From positions 62,001-126,000 of the forward strand of contig NZ_KB911601.1 in assembly GCF_000383615.1 (NCBI RefSeq): a stretch of DNA of 64,000 nt. The letters are read 5' to 3'. The position numbers were made by a program, and so were the translations under genes. This document shows, piece after piece, positions 42,929-51,908 of the stretch. Under the pieces are notes generated by a model, which saw only the letters and a program-made list of their open reading frames with translations, did not search any database and was not told where the DNA came from. How positions within the stretch are numbered: position 1 is the stretch's first letter; the number at the start of each line of letters is the position of its first letter. The DNA comes from Streptomyces canus 299MFChir4.1 (lineage in GTDB: Bacteria; Actinomycetota; Actinomycetes; Streptomycetales; Streptomycetaceae).

Positions 42929-43546
42929 TCAATGGTGGAAGTTGTTGACGATGAGGACTTCGGCGGGCTGCTCGCTCCCGAGACCCCATCGATGGGGGAT
43001 GTCGCCGTCATGGTTCAACGCATCGCCGGGGCCGAGATCGACAGGGCGGCCTCGCAGGAATTCGACGCGCAGATGCCCGCTGATCACGTAGACGAAGTCC
43101 TCGCCCTCGTGCTTGAACCAATCCTGCGGCGGGTTCGCCTGTTCGATGAGATATCGGTGCGCCTTCAGTGACCGCCCGGGACCACCTCGTGTGAGGAGCT
43201 GCGGTCGCTGGGCATCGTCACGGTTGGCCGCTCGTATCTCCTGACCGGTTCCGGCACGGGTGATCAAGATCGATGCGGAGCTGACGGGGAGCAGCCCGTT
43301 CGGTGTGGTGCCCAATAACTCGGCGAGGCGGTACAGCCGAGGCAGGCTGATCGACGACTGGCCCTGCTCCAGCTGTGTGATGAACGACGCCGATACTCCC
43401 AGTTGGGCGGCGAGTTCCTTTCTCGACAGGCCCAGCTCTTGACGCCGATGACGCACCGCCGCTCCGACATCGCGCGCAAAGTCGTCGGTCTCGGCTGCCC
43501 CTCTGGTCCCGTCGAACTGCTCGGCGGTGTCCTTCTGGTAGGTCAC
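42929..43546 (-). CDS. XRE-cupin transcriptional regulator
   Basis: A 205-residue regulator. The XRE HTH (residues about 30-80) has LSRKELAAQLGVSASFITQL. A small cupin (about 135-200) follows, with HEGEDFVYVISGHLRVEF and LGPGDALNHDGDIPHRW. Cupin ligand pockets sense small metabolites. Its start overlaps the lipoprotein stop (ATGA) and the ATPase follows 16 bases later. It is thus embedded in the importer operon and probably senses the imported compound. Confidence 0.9.
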   Translation of the reverse strand: MTYQKDTAEQFDGTRGAAETDDFARDVGAAVRHRRQELGLSRKELAAQLGVSASFITQLEQGQSSISLPRLYRLAELLGTTPNGLLPVSSASILITRAGTGQEIRAANRDDAQRPQLLTRGGPGRSLKAHRYLIEQANPPQDWFKHEGEDFVYVISGHLRVEFLRGRPVDLGPGDALNHDGDIPHRWGLGSEQPAEVLIVNNFHH

Positions 43547-44622
43547 GACAACCTCTTGAGCTCCGGGTGCTCCTGGTAGACCTCGGCCAGCAGGGACATG
43601 TCGAACAGCTTGTCCACCGTCGTGTGAACGCCGGTGAGCGCGAGCGTCTCCACTGTCTCCTTCTGCAAGGCATCAGAGACAGTCAGGATGCCGTTCTTCT
43701 CGGTGTCGGCGGTTCTCATGAGGACGATCTCCGCCTGATTGCAGGCCAGCTGGTTCTGGAGCGAGTACTTCAACGACTTGCCGTACTTGTTCACAGCCAG
43801 ACTCGCTCCCTGCTTCGGATCGGCGATGTTCGCCCTCCAGCCCATGACGTCGGCGCGGAGCGCCGCCTTGAGCATGGTCCGGTTGTTGGAGATCTGATCC
43901 GTCGAAGCGACATAGGTCTGGGTGATGGTGGCGTACTTGAAGTCCGCGAACATCATTACGGCTGGGTCGTGTCCGGCCTGCTTGAGACTGATCGGAGAGT
44001 TCGTCGAGTAGTCCATGATCCCGTCGACCTGACCGGCGACCAAGGGAGCAGGGTCGTATTGGAACGGCACGATTTTCATATCCGAGGACTTGAGGCCGTT
44101 GACGGCAAGAAACGCATCCACCGCTGGCTTGTCAGCGTTGGAAACAGCGATCGTTTTCCCCTTCAAGTCCGCCGGCGTCGTGATGGGGCTGCTCTGCAGC
44201 GACACGATGCAGGACGGCGTCTTCTGGTACATCGCTCCGATGACCCGGAAGGATGCGCCGTTCTGGTTCGCTGCGACGATTTCCGTCGGCGAGGAGACAC
44301 CGAACTGTGCGGTTCCGTTTGCCAGTTGGGTGAGTACAGAGACCGCCGACGGGCCGCCCGGTATAAACTTGACCGACGAGAAGCCGACTTTTTTGTAGTA
44401 CCCGTTCGTGTCCGCCATGTACGGACCGGCCTGTGTCACGTCGTACACCCAGGAGAAGGCGTACTTGAGCTGGCCCAGGCCGCTGCCCGTACGAGCGCCC
44501 GATCCGGTGCCCGTCGATGCTCCACAACCGGCGAGCGCGAAACCCGCCGTGGTGGAGAGGCCGAGCCCCAGCAACCCTCGGCGTGACAGCGTGCTGCCGG
44601 AACGATTCAGCTGATCGGTCAT
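43543..44622 (-). CDS. Tat-exported lipoprotein, NitT/TauT (NMT1-like) solute-binding protein
   Basis: A 359-residue binding protein. The N-terminus has a twin-arginine motif (SRRGLLGLGLSTTAGFALAGCG) ending in a lipobox LAGC. The mature domain is NMT1/SsuA-like (KYAFSWVYDVTQAGPYMADTNG, QFGVSSPTEIVAANQNG, LKGKTIAVSNADKPAVDAFL). Members bind pyrimidine thiamin precursors, riboflavin, sulfonates or nitrate. Here the deaminase upstream suggests a nitrogenous base or nucleoside-like ligand. The ATG at 44622 follows TGAGGAC and lies 10 bases after the deaminase stop. Confidence 0.9.
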   Translation of the reverse strand: MTDQLNRSGSTLSRRGLLGLGLSTTAGFALAGCGASTGTGSGARTGSGLGQLKYAFSWVYDVTQAGPYMADTNGYYKKVGFSSVKFIPGGPSAVSVLTQLANGTAQFGVSSPTEIVAANQNGASFRVIGAMYQKTPSCIVSLQSSPITTPADLKGKTIAVSNADKPAVDAFLAVNGLKSSDMKIVPFQYDPAPLVAGQVDGIMDYSTNSPISLKQAGHDPAVMMFADFKYATITQTYVASTDQISNNRTMLKAALRADVMGWRANIADPKQGASLAVNKYGKSLKYSLQNQLACNQAEIVLMRTADTEKNGILTVSDALQKETVETLALTGVHTTVDKLFDMSLLAEVYQEHPELKRLS

Positions 44623-44632
44623 TGTCTTGTCC

Positions 44633-45706
44633 TCACTCGTTGTCTGAGCCGTAGGCGATCGGACGCAGGCGCTCGAGCTCGGCACTGAACTCGGCGCGAA
44701 GCCGGTCGACGGTGGCGTCGTCCGCGAAGCAGGCGTCAAGACCGGCCAGCGCGTACTTCTCGGCATCCTCGATGGTCCATTCGAGATGGACGGTCGCATC
44801 GATGAAGCACTCATGCAGCTCCGGCCCGATGAGGGCCGGGTCGTCGGAGTTGAGGCACATGTTCAACCCTGCCGCGGCCATCGCCGCGACGTCGCGGCGC
44901 CGGCCCTCCACCTCGAGCTCGGGGTAGTCGACGAACCAGCACGCCGAATAGGGGATCTGCGACGCAACGGTTCGCGACAGCAGGTCGGGGTCGAGCAGCG
45001 CGGCGTATCCGTGGTCGATGCGGTCCACCCGGAGAAGGTCCAGGCACTCCACCATCTCTGTGGGGTCGCCGTGCTCACCCGCGTGCGCCGTCAGCTTGAG
45101 GCCCGCCTCGCGGGCCAGGTCGTAGGCGGCCACGAACTCGGACGGCCGCCCTGCCAGCTCGTTCGAGTCGAGGCCGATCGCCACCACCTCATCGAGGGGG
45201 TGCGCGAGCACCTCGCGAACGAGGTCGAGTGCCGCCGCACCACCCAGTTCGCGGTTGATGGCGACGATCACCCGCGACTCGACGCCCACCTCGGCCCGGG
45301 CCTCACGCGCACCGGCGAGAATCCCGTCCATCATCTCGGCATAGGTCAGCTCTGGATGGTTCTGGGGGTTGAAAGCGATCTCCCGGTAGCGGAGCCCTCC
45401 CTCGGCGCCGACGAGGAGGCTCTCCAAGGTGACCGCCCTGAAGTCGTCCCGCGTCTGCATCGAGTTCGACACCGCGACGTAGATCTCCAGCCCCTCGTCG
45501 AAGTTGCGGAAGAGGTACCGGTCACCCCCGTCGCGTGCCCCCGCGGGCAGGGTGACGCCGTGGCGCTCGGCCAGCCGCCGGGCCGTCTCCGGGGGCACGC
45601 ACCCTTCGAGATGGCAGTGCACCTCCGCCTTCGGTAGCGCGCGGAGGTATTCGGGATTCAGACGCTGCCGTGTCGGTGATTCCGTGGGACTGGGCGTTGC
45701 GCTCAT
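44633..45706 (-). CDS. Adenosine/adenine-deaminase-family enzyme
   Basis: A 357-residue purine-deaminase-fold amidohydrolase. The zinc site is His30 and His32 (AEVHCHLEG), His208 and Glu211 (TAHAGEHG), and Asp288-Asp289 (NSDDP). Two active-site places differ from adenosine deaminase: RIGHG reads RIDHG (His232), and the GLGGAE-like loop reads GLDSNELAG. These changes suggest a different aminated ring as substrate. It heads an operon with a NitT/TauT importer, which presumably supplies it. A LacI-type box lies 56 bases upstream. Confidence 0.82.
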   Translation of the reverse strand: MSATPSPTESPTRQRLNPEYLRALPKAEVHCHLEGCVPPETARRLAERHGVTLPAGARDGGDRYLFRNFDEGLEIYVAVSNSMQTRDDFRAVTLESLLVGAEGGLRYREIAFNPQNHPELTYAEMMDGILAGAREARAEVGVESRVIVAINRELGGAAALDLVREVLAHPLDEVVAIGLDSNELAGRPSEFVAAYDLAREAGLKLTAHAGEHGDPTEMVECLDLLRVDRIDHGYAALLDPDLLSRTVASQIPYSACWFVDYPELEVEGRRRDVAAMAAAGLNMCLNSDDPALIGPELHECFIDATVHLEWTIEDAEKYALAGLDACFADDATVDRLRAEFSAELERLRPIAYGSDNE

Positions 45707-45761
45707 GTCGCTCTCCTCATCGGGTGGGGATGAAATTAAGGGACACTGAATCTCCTGTCAA

Positions 45762-45773
45762 TGGAACGTTTCA
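45762..45773. promoter_or_regulatory. LacI-type operator TGGAACGTTTCA before the deaminase operon
   Basis: This 12-mer differs from the perfect palindrome TGAAACGTTTCA at one base and lies 56 bases upstream of the deaminase start. The same core occurs upstream of rhaI. Confidence 0.6.
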
Positions 45774-46098
45774 AAAAGCTCCATACCTCCGGCCGCGCCG
45801 ACGCCCGCCCGATCTACGACCTTCCCGCCTCCGGCGAGAGCACGTGCCGGCCGGCGGGCCACTCGGTCCGAGGTTCGCTGTCGGGGAGAGCCGGAGAACT
45901 CGTCGCGCTCGCGAGACCGGGACGAGACAGCATCCACTGCACCACCAACGTGGACGCCTCCCGGCTCAACTACCCCAGCAAGACCGAGGGACCGCAAAGC
46001 ATGGTGTGCGCCAACTCCACAGGCGGGACCCGGACTTCGCGTCCCCGGCTCACCAGGCGAGCACGACGGTCACCCTGTCCGGTCGGCACAACTGATGC
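45774..46098. other. 325-base stretch between two LacI-type boxes; possible gene remnant
   Basis: Plus-strand frames contain IHCTTNVDASRLNYPSKTEG and, shifted, DFASPAHQASTTVTLSGRHN ending in a TGA near 46095. They read like the tail of a secreted beta-rich protein, but I cannot name a family. No ribosome-binding site or complete gene is visible. Confidence 0.35.
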
Positions 46099-46110
46099 TG
46101 AAACGTTTTA
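46099..46110. promoter_or_regulatory. Second LacI-type box TGAAACGTTTTA
   Basis: One base away from TGAAACGTTTCA, about 340 bp from the first box. It could allow looping by one tetrameric regulator, or mark the promoter of a lost divergent gene. Confidence 0.5.
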
Positions 46111-46176
46111 GAGCGAGGGCAGCGCCGACCCTACCCAGGACACCAACGTTTGCCTTGATCGTCCGCAAGAAACGCA

Positions 46177-46224
46177 GGGCCTCCAGGCCACCGGGGCGTT
46201 TTCGCCGGGGTGGCCTGGAGGCCC
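46177..46224. terminator. Very strong GC-rich hairpin
   Basis: GGGCCTCCAGGCCACC (46177-46192) pairs perfectly with 46209-46224, with further GGGGCG/CGCC pairing inside. No gene ends directly at it on the plus strand, so it probably closed a gene now degraded. The remaining sequence up to 46528 shows no gene. Confidence 0.65.
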
Positions 46225-46528
46225 GTGCTCATCACCGGCAAGACCCGGCTCCCAGGGCCCCGCCGCTTGCGATGCTGTTTGTTCTCCACGGCTGCCCGGC
46301 CCGTTCCTACCCGGCTCGGGGCAACCTTCGGCTCATCTCTCGGCTCGAGCGGGGGGCCGGCGCAGCAGGTGGAGGGCGGTCATTCCGACCGCCGTTGTCA
46401 CGCACCCGCAAAAGTAGGACTTAACCGCGCCGGCCAGGGCAATTGTCGGCCAGGCAGGCCCTCACTGGCACCCGGTGCGGAACTGGTGACAGTGACAACG
46501 GCCGCTCGGCCCATCCCGCTCACAGTCC

Positions 46529-47833
46529 CTAACGGAACACGCGCCGATGGGTGGCTACAACCTCCCCCACGGCATCTACGAAGGAAGCGAGGTCGGCGTC
46601 GGTTACCGGGAGCGGAAGCGCCAGGTAGCCCCTCCGGGCGAGGTAGAAGCCGCGCAGCATGAGCTCCAGGTGCAGCAGGGTGCGCTTGTCGGGTGCTGGG
46701 TCGATGTGGCGACCGCTGACGATCGGGGAGCGCTGGAAGTGCAGTCCCAGGATGGAGCCGACACCGGTCGCCTGGATGGACACGTCGAAGTCGAAGAAGA
46801 GCGAGTTCAGCCGATCCCGGAGCCGGTCTCCGCGCGCGTTCAGCTCTCTGACGGCCTCGGGCGTGAAGACGTCGCGCAGTCCCGTCAGGCCGGCCGCCAT
46901 CGTGACCGTGTTGTTGTTGAACGTCCCGGGGTGCGACAGGCTGCCGGGCGCGCTCGGGTCGAACCGCTCCATCAGGCGCCGGTTGCCGCCGAACGCGCCG
47001 AAGCTGAACCCCGCACCGAGGTATTTCCCGAACGTGGTCAGGTCGGGCACGATGCCGAACCTCTCCTGAAGTCCGCCCGGCGCCAGTCGGGAGGTCATGA
47101 CTTCGTCGAGGATGAACACCACCTCGTAGCGCGTCGTCGCCGCGCGGATCGCGCTGACGAACTCGGCGGTCGCCGGCACCGCGCCACCGCCGCCGAGCAT
47201 CGGCTCGAGGATCACGGCTGCCAGGTCGTCACGGTGCTCGCGGATCGCGGCCAGGGTCCCGGGCACGTCGTTGTACTCGCAGACGACGTAGGAGTACGGA
47301 GCATTGAGGGGGGCCTCCCCGCGAAAACTCAGCACGCCCCCGTGATAGCCGCTTTCGAAGACCAGCACCTTGCTGCGGCCTGTCACCGCGCGGGCGGTGC
47401 CGATCGCGAAGAGGTTCGCCTCGGTTCCCGAGTTCGTGAAACGCAGCAGTTCCACCGACGGAAACCGCTGGGTGATCTCCCTCGCCAGCTCCACCTCGTA
47501 CTGATTGGGGCCCCCGTACGACAGCCCTTCGTCGAGGACCTTGCGTACGGCCGCCAGGACCGCGGGGTCGGAGTGGCCGTAGAGGCCGGCCGAGTACTCA
47601 CCGAGCAGGTCGACGTAACGGTGCCCGTCGAGGTCGGTGAGGAACTGTCCCTCCCCCGCCACGAACGTGACCGGGAACGGCGAGTAATAGAGCGAAGTCC
47701 GTGTGTTGCCGCCGGGCATCACCGTCCCCGCCTGCCTGAACCTGCGCTCGCTTCGGGGATTGTTCGCGACGTACCGCTCCTCGGTCACGGCGAGCACTTC
47801 ACGCAGCGCGGCCTCGACGTCGGTGGTGGTCAT
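46529..47833 (-). CDS. Class III PLP aminotransferase (glutamate-1-semialdehyde-mutase-like)
   Basis: A 434-residue fold type I PLP enzyme. Signatures are MPGGNTRTSLYYSPFPVTF, LRFTNSGTEANLFAIGTARA (phosphate loop), the PLP Asp in VFILDEVMTSRLAPGG and the Schiff-base Lys in DLTTFGKYLGAG. It resembles glutamate-1-semialdehyde 2,1-aminomutase but is outside any heme locus, so an omega-aminotransferase or aminomutase in catabolism is more likely. It lies downstream of the hydantoinase genes, separated from them by the MITE. Confidence 0.88.
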   Translation of the reverse strand: MTTTDVEAALREVLAVTEERYVANNPRSERRFRQAGTVMPGGNTRTSLYYSPFPVTFVAGEGQFLTDLDGHRYVDLLGEYSAGLYGHSDPAVLAAVRKVLDEGLSYGGPNQYEVELAREITQRFPSVELLRFTNSGTEANLFAIGTARAVTGRSKVLVFESGYHGGVLSFRGEAPLNAPYSYVVCEYNDVPGTLAAIREHRDDLAAVILEPMLGGGGAVPATAEFVSAIRAATTRYEVVFILDEVMTSRLAPGGLQERFGIVPDLTTFGKYLGAGFSFGAFGGNRRLMERFDPSAPGSLSHPGTFNNNTVTMAAGLTGLRDVFTPEAVRELNARGDRLRDRLNSLFFDFDVSIQATGVGSILGLHFQRSPIVSGRHIDPAPDKRTLLHLELMLRGFYLARRGYLALPLPVTDADLASFVDAVGEVVATHRRVFR

Positions 47834-47860
47834 GGGCTCCTCCTGGTGACCGGGGACTAG

Positions 47861-48050
47861 GGCCTGTCTGACAATTCCCGTCGTCGCCCGGAGGGCGGCC
47901 TCGCGGCGTCAGGTGCGTGCTCTCGGCGTGCCGGGTGTAGGCCCTCGTACTGGACGTACTTGGGTCTGCGCCCGGTGCGGCGACTGGGGGTGCCCCCTCC
48001 GGGGGAGCGTGCATGGCGTCGTGAGGCAGACGGGAATTGTCAGACAGGCC
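47861..48050. mobile_element. 190-bp MITE with 22-bp perfect terminal inverted repeats
   Basis: The left end GGCCTGTCTGACAATTCC (47861 onward) is matched by its exact complement at the right end (48029-48050). The element is flanked by CTAG on both sides (47857-47860 and 48051-48054), a likely target duplication. It contains no usable gene. The right CTAG supplies the TAG stop codon of the hydantoinase A gene. Ends of this kind occur with IS5-type elements, but no parent copy is in the window. Confidence 0.85.
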
Positions 48051-50084
48051 CTAGGACAGGCGGATGTCGAGCCAGCCGTGCTCGTTGACGACCGCGGAAT
48101 CTCCGGCACGCAGCAGCACCGTGGTGGTGGTCGACTCGAACAGGGCGGGACCGGTGACCCGCTCCCCCTGCGCCACGGTCTCCATCCGGTGCACCGGAAC
48201 GTCGGTCCAGCCGTCCAGGTAGACCTTCCGCACGCCCGCTTGCACGCTGCGACCGCTGCCGGTCGACAGCGGCTCGGCGCGTAGCTCCGGCAGCTTTCCG
48301 ACGATGGTGGTCCGCGCGTTCACGATGACCACCTCCTGGCCGGGCGCGTTGTAGGCGTACAGCTGCTGGTGGCGCTTGTGGAACCGCGCCACGACCTCGT
48401 CGATGAAGTCGTCGGCGTCGACGTCCACGTCGTTGATGGGGACGGTGATCTCGTAGATCTGCTCGCCGTAGCGCATGTCGAGAGCACGCTGGACCTCGAT
48501 CCGGCCGTCGAACCCGTCAAGCCGGGCACGGCCCTCGCTTTCCATGTCGAGCAGCACCTTGCGCATCCCGTCGGCCGAGGTGGACGCGGCATCCCCGATG
48601 TGGGAGCGCACCATCTCGTAGCGCAGGTCGGTGGCGAGCATTCCCCACGCCGAGAGCACCGAGGCGACATTGGGGACGATCACTCGTTTGATGTCGAGCA
48701 GGCGCGCCACCTCGGTGACGTGCACGCCCGCTGCTCCCCCGAACGAGACCAGTGTGAAGCCGCGTGGGTCGACGCCACGACGGACGGACACGATCCTGAT
48801 GCCCTCGGCCATGGTGGTGTTGACGACCTTGGAGATCCCGGCGGCGGCTTCGACGGTGGACACGCCCAGCGCGTATGCCACTTCCGCGACCGCGGCTTCG
48901 GCGGCGGCGGGGTCCAGGGGAAGGTCGCCGCCGGCGAAACTGGCCGGGTCGAGGAGTCCGAGAACGACGTTCGCGTCGGTGACGGTCGCCTCGGTTCCTC
49001 CGCGGCCGTAGCACGCCGGACCGGGCAGAGCGCCGGCGCTCTCCGGACCGACGTGCAGGATGCCGCTGTCGACCCGGGCGATGGAGCCGCCACCCGCGCC
49101 CAGGGTGTGGATGTCCAGGGTCGGCAGCGAGACCTTCGCGAGACCGACCTGCTTCTCCGCGCTCAGCGGCGCCTCGCCGTCCTGCAGCAGGGCGATGTCG
49201 GTGCTCGTGCCACCCATGTCGAAGGTGATCAGTTCCCCCGTCCCGACGAGCTTGGCGGCCTGCCGGGCGGCCGCGATGCCTCCGGCGGGCCCGGACAGGA
49301 CGGCCCCCGCGGCGAGCCGGCTCGACTCCGGGATCGTGGCCACGCCGCCGTGCGAGTGCATGATCATGACTTCGCCGGCATAGCCCGCGTCGGCGAGGCG
49401 GCCGCTGAGCCGGGACAGGTAGTCGGCCAGGACCGGGCCGACATAGGCGTTGACCACCGTCGTCCAGACCCGCTCGTACTCCTTGATCTGCGGCAGGACC
49501 TCGCTGGAGAGGGAGATGTAGGTGTCCGGAAGCCGAGTGGCAAGCGCGGCGGCGGTCGCCTGCTCGTGCTCGGGGTTGCGGTAGGAGTGGAGGTAGCAGA
49601 CGGCGATCGCTTCGGCTCCTGACGCGGCGGCCGCCTCGACGGCGGCCTCGAGCGAGGGTGCTGCGAGGGGAACCGCCGCCGTGCCGTCCGCCCGCATCCG
49701 CTCACGGACCCCGTACCGTCGGGCCCGTGGCACCAGCGGCTGCTGCGGCGCCATCCGCACGTTGTAGCGGTCCTCCTTCATTCCCTCGCGCATCTCGATC
49801 ACATCGCGGTGACCCTCGGTCGTGAGCAGAGCGACCTTCGCGCCCTTGCCCTCCAACAGCGCGTTGGTGGCCACGGTGGTGCCGTGCACGATCCGCTCGG
49901 TCTCCCGCAGCATCTGCTCACGCGTGGTGCCCAGCGCGGCGGCGAGCTTGGTCAGCCCCTCCAGCAGCCCGTCGGAAGGGTCCCGCGGGGTGGAGGAGGA
50001 TTTGGCGATCACCACCTTGCCGTCGCCGTCAACGGCGGCCAGGTCGGTGAAGGTGCCGCCGATGTCGATGCCGATCCGGTACAT
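48051..50084 (-). CDS. hyuA: Hydantoinase/oxoprolinase A-type ATP-dependent subunit
   Basis: A 677-residue actin-like ATPase subunit. The nucleotide-binding start is RIGIDIGGTFTDLAAVDGDG, followed by IVHGTTVATNALLEGKG, LSGPAGGIAAARQAAKL and TFDMGGTSTDIALL. Together with the B subunit it forms ATP-dependent enzymes of the N-methylhydantoinase, 5-oxoprolinase or acetone/acetophenone-carboxylase type. The subgroup cannot be fixed by eye. Its start lies 2 bases after the B-subunit stop. Its stop is within the CTAG at the MITE edge, so the last residue or the stop may have been altered by insertion. Confidence 0.9.
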   Translation of the reverse strand: MYRIGIDIGGTFTDLAAVDGDGKVVIAKSSSTPRDPSDGLLEGLTKLAAALGTTREQMLRETERIVHGTTVATNALLEGKGAKVALLTTEGHRDVIEMREGMKEDRYNVRMAPQQPLVPRARRYGVRERMRADGTAAVPLAAPSLEAAVEAAAASGAEAIAVCYLHSYRNPEHEQATAAALATRLPDTYISLSSEVLPQIKEYERVWTTVVNAYVGPVLADYLSRLSGRLADAGYAGEVMIMHSHGGVATIPESSRLAAGAVLSGPAGGIAAARQAAKLVGTGELITFDMGGTSTDIALLQDGEAPLSAEKQVGLAKVSLPTLDIHTLGAGGGSIARVDSGILHVGPESAGALPGPACYGRGGTEATVTDANVVLGLLDPASFAGGDLPLDPAAAEAAVAEVAYALGVSTVEAAAGISKVVNTTMAEGIRIVSVRRGVDPRGFTLVSFGGAAGVHVTEVARLLDIKRVIVPNVASVLSAWGMLATDLRYEMVRSHIGDAASTSADGMRKVLLDMESEGRARLDGFDGRIEVQRALDMRYGEQIYEITVPINDVDVDADDFIDEVVARFHKRHQQLYAYNAPGQEVVIVNARTTIVGKLPELRAEPLSTGSGRSVQAGVRKVYLDGWTDVPVHRMETVAQGERVTGPALFESTTTTVLLRAGDSAVVNEHGWLDIRLS

Positions 50085-50086
50085 GT

Positions 50087-51763
50087 TCAGGTCCCTGTCG
50101 TGAGGAGGGCGCGGTCGGTGGTGTCGTCCGCCGAGACGAAGCCGTTCTCGATGTCTTGCCGCCGGGCTTCGGAAGAGCGCTCCGCCGGAGGTCCGTAGCC
50201 ACCACCGCCGGCGGACTCGACGAGGAAGACCGATTGGGGCGGGACCTCGATGTCGACTTCCTTGGTCCGCAGCTCTCGCACGTGCTCACCCGCGAGGAGC
50301 CGGTACCGGTGCGGGACGCCGTCGCGTCCACCGCACGTCCCGTACGACGGGTGTCTGACCCCGTCACCCGCGGTGTTCGCCACCGCCGTCTCCTCGGTCT
50401 CCATGCGGAGCCGCAGCACCGAGCCGGCGCCTCCCCTGAACCGTCCGTCGCCGAAGGAGTCGGGCCGGAACTCGTGGTGCTCGAAGAAGAGGGGGAAGCG
50501 GACCTCTGCGACCTCGATCGAGCCGAACTTGGAGGAGCCCATCGCCTGGCCCTCCCCCGCCGTCTCCCAGCCGTCTCCCGCCGGGGATGCGCCTCCTCCC
50601 GGCCGCGCGTGGAAGAGGTGCCAGATGAACTGGCGGCCGGACCGTGGGTCGACGCCCTTGATGGCGATCCGGAACCGCCGGCCCCAGCCGGCGATCACAC
50701 GGTCGGGACAGGCCCCCACCAGAGCCTTGATCACCGACTCGGCGATCTCCTGGGCGCAGTGGTTCGTGGCCAGCGTGACGGGCGCCGGGGGACGTGCCCA
50801 CACCACCGTGCCCTCCTTGGCCGTCACCGTCAGCGGCCGGAACGTCCCCGAGTTCTTGGGGGTTCGCGGCTCGATGAGGAAGGACAGGGCCATGTGGACC
50901 GCGGACATCATGTTCGGGTACGACGAGTTGATGAAGCCGGTGACCTGGGGGTGGGAATCGCTCAGGTCGACATGGAGGGAGTCTCCCGAGACAGTGACCT
51001 TGGCCCGGATGTGGATGTCCTCGGCGCCGTGGCCGTCGTCGTCCAGCACGGCCTCACCGAAGTAGACACCGTCGGTCCAGGTCGAGATGCAGGCCCGGGT
51101 CTGGCGCTCGGCGCTGTCGAGGATGGCATCGATGGCCTCGGTGACCGTTTCGGTTCCGTACTCGTCCAGCAGCTGCAGAATGCGCCGCTCTCCCACCCAG
51201 GACGAGCCGATCATCGCGCGGAGGTCACCCAGGAAATCATCGGCATGGCGCACATTGGTCGCGATCATCTGCATGACGTCCTCACGGACCGTGCCCGCGT
51301 CGTACAGCTTGAGGGGAGTGATCCGTAGCCCCTCCTGCCATATCTCGGTCGCGCCCGGGTTGTACGCGCCGTGCGTCGAACCACCGATGTCGCTCTGGTG
51401 GGACCGGTTGATCGACCAGAAGAGCAGCTTGTCCTCGAAGAAGACCGGAACGAACGTCGTGAGGTCCGGGAGGTGGTTGCCACCGTGGTAGGGATCGTTC
51501 AGCAGATACACGTCCCCGGGGTTGATCGAGTCGCCGAAGAAGTCCGTGATGGCGCGGACCGCCCAGGGCATCGAGCCCACGTGGATGGGAACGTGCTCCG
51601 CTTGTGCGACCAGCCGCGACTCGCGGTCCGTGATCGCTGTGGAGAAGTCCCTGCTCGAGTTGAGGATCTGCGAGTAAGCGGTGCGCAGCATCGCCTCGCC
51701 CATCTCCTGCACGATCGCTTCGAATCGGTGAGTTATGACCGAGACGGTCACGGCATCGACCAC
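50087..51763 (-). CDS. hyuB: Hydantoinase/oxoprolinase B-type subunit
   Basis: About 558 residues. Signatures are VITHRFEAIVQEMGEAMLRTAYS, VPIHVGSMPWAVRAI, NDPYHGGNHLPDLTTFVPVFF and AGWGRRFRIAIKGVDPRSGRQ, with a Gly-rich end (ESAGGGGYGPP). It is the catalytic partner of the A subunit. The start is uncertain. I favour the GTG at 51763, where the family N-terminus begins and AGGAG lies close upstream. An in-frame ATG at 51844 would leave little room for the promoter. Confidence 0.88.
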   Translation of the reverse strand: MVDAVTVSVITHRFEAIVQEMGEAMLRTAYSQILNSSRDFSTAITDRESRLVAQAEHVPIHVGSMPWAVRAITDFFGDSINPGDVYLLNDPYHGGNHLPDLTTFVPVFFEDKLLFWSINRSHQSDIGGSTHGAYNPGATEIWQEGLRITPLKLYDAGTVREDVMQMIATNVRHADDFLGDLRAMIGSSWVGERRILQLLDEYGTETVTEAIDAILDSAERQTRACISTWTDGVYFGEAVLDDDGHGAEDIHIRAKVTVSGDSLHVDLSDSHPQVTGFINSSYPNMMSAVHMALSFLIEPRTPKNSGTFRPLTVTAKEGTVVWARPPAPVTLATNHCAQEIAESVIKALVGACPDRVIAGWGRRFRIAIKGVDPRSGRQFIWHLFHARPGGGASPAGDGWETAGEGQAMGSSKFGSIEVAEVRFPLFFEHHEFRPDSFGDGRFRGGAGSVLRLRMETEETAVANTAGDGVRHPSYGTCGGRDGVPHRYRLLAGEHVRELRTKEVDIEVPPQSVFLVESAGGGGYGPPAERSSEARRQDIENGFVSADDTTDRALLTTGT

Positions 51764-51834
51764 GGGCTCCTGCTCTCTTATGGTCCCGGGCGCCTCGCGA
51801 GTTGCGGTGAAGACAGAGGCGACTGGCGGTTGCC

Positions 51835-51861
51835 GAGATATCATACTCCACATACCGTATG
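51835..51861. promoter_or_regulatory. Operator candidate between hyuB and the BKACE operon
   Basis: CATACCGTATG (51851-51861) is a perfect odd palindrome, preceded by GAGATATCATAC (51835-51846), which contains the AGATAT half-site seen at 14 and 16 kb. It lies in the divergent promoter, with starts at about 51763 and 51909. Confidence 0.5.
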
Positions 51862-51908
51862 TCTGTGACAAGGAATCTTCAGGCTTCTCCAGTCCTCAGG
51901 AGGCGGGC

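Noticed and set aside
46200..46528. Transposase tail downstream of the strong hairpin
   Set aside because: Short Arg/Pro-rich frames vaguely resemble transposase ends, but no catalytic block or terminal repeat could be found.
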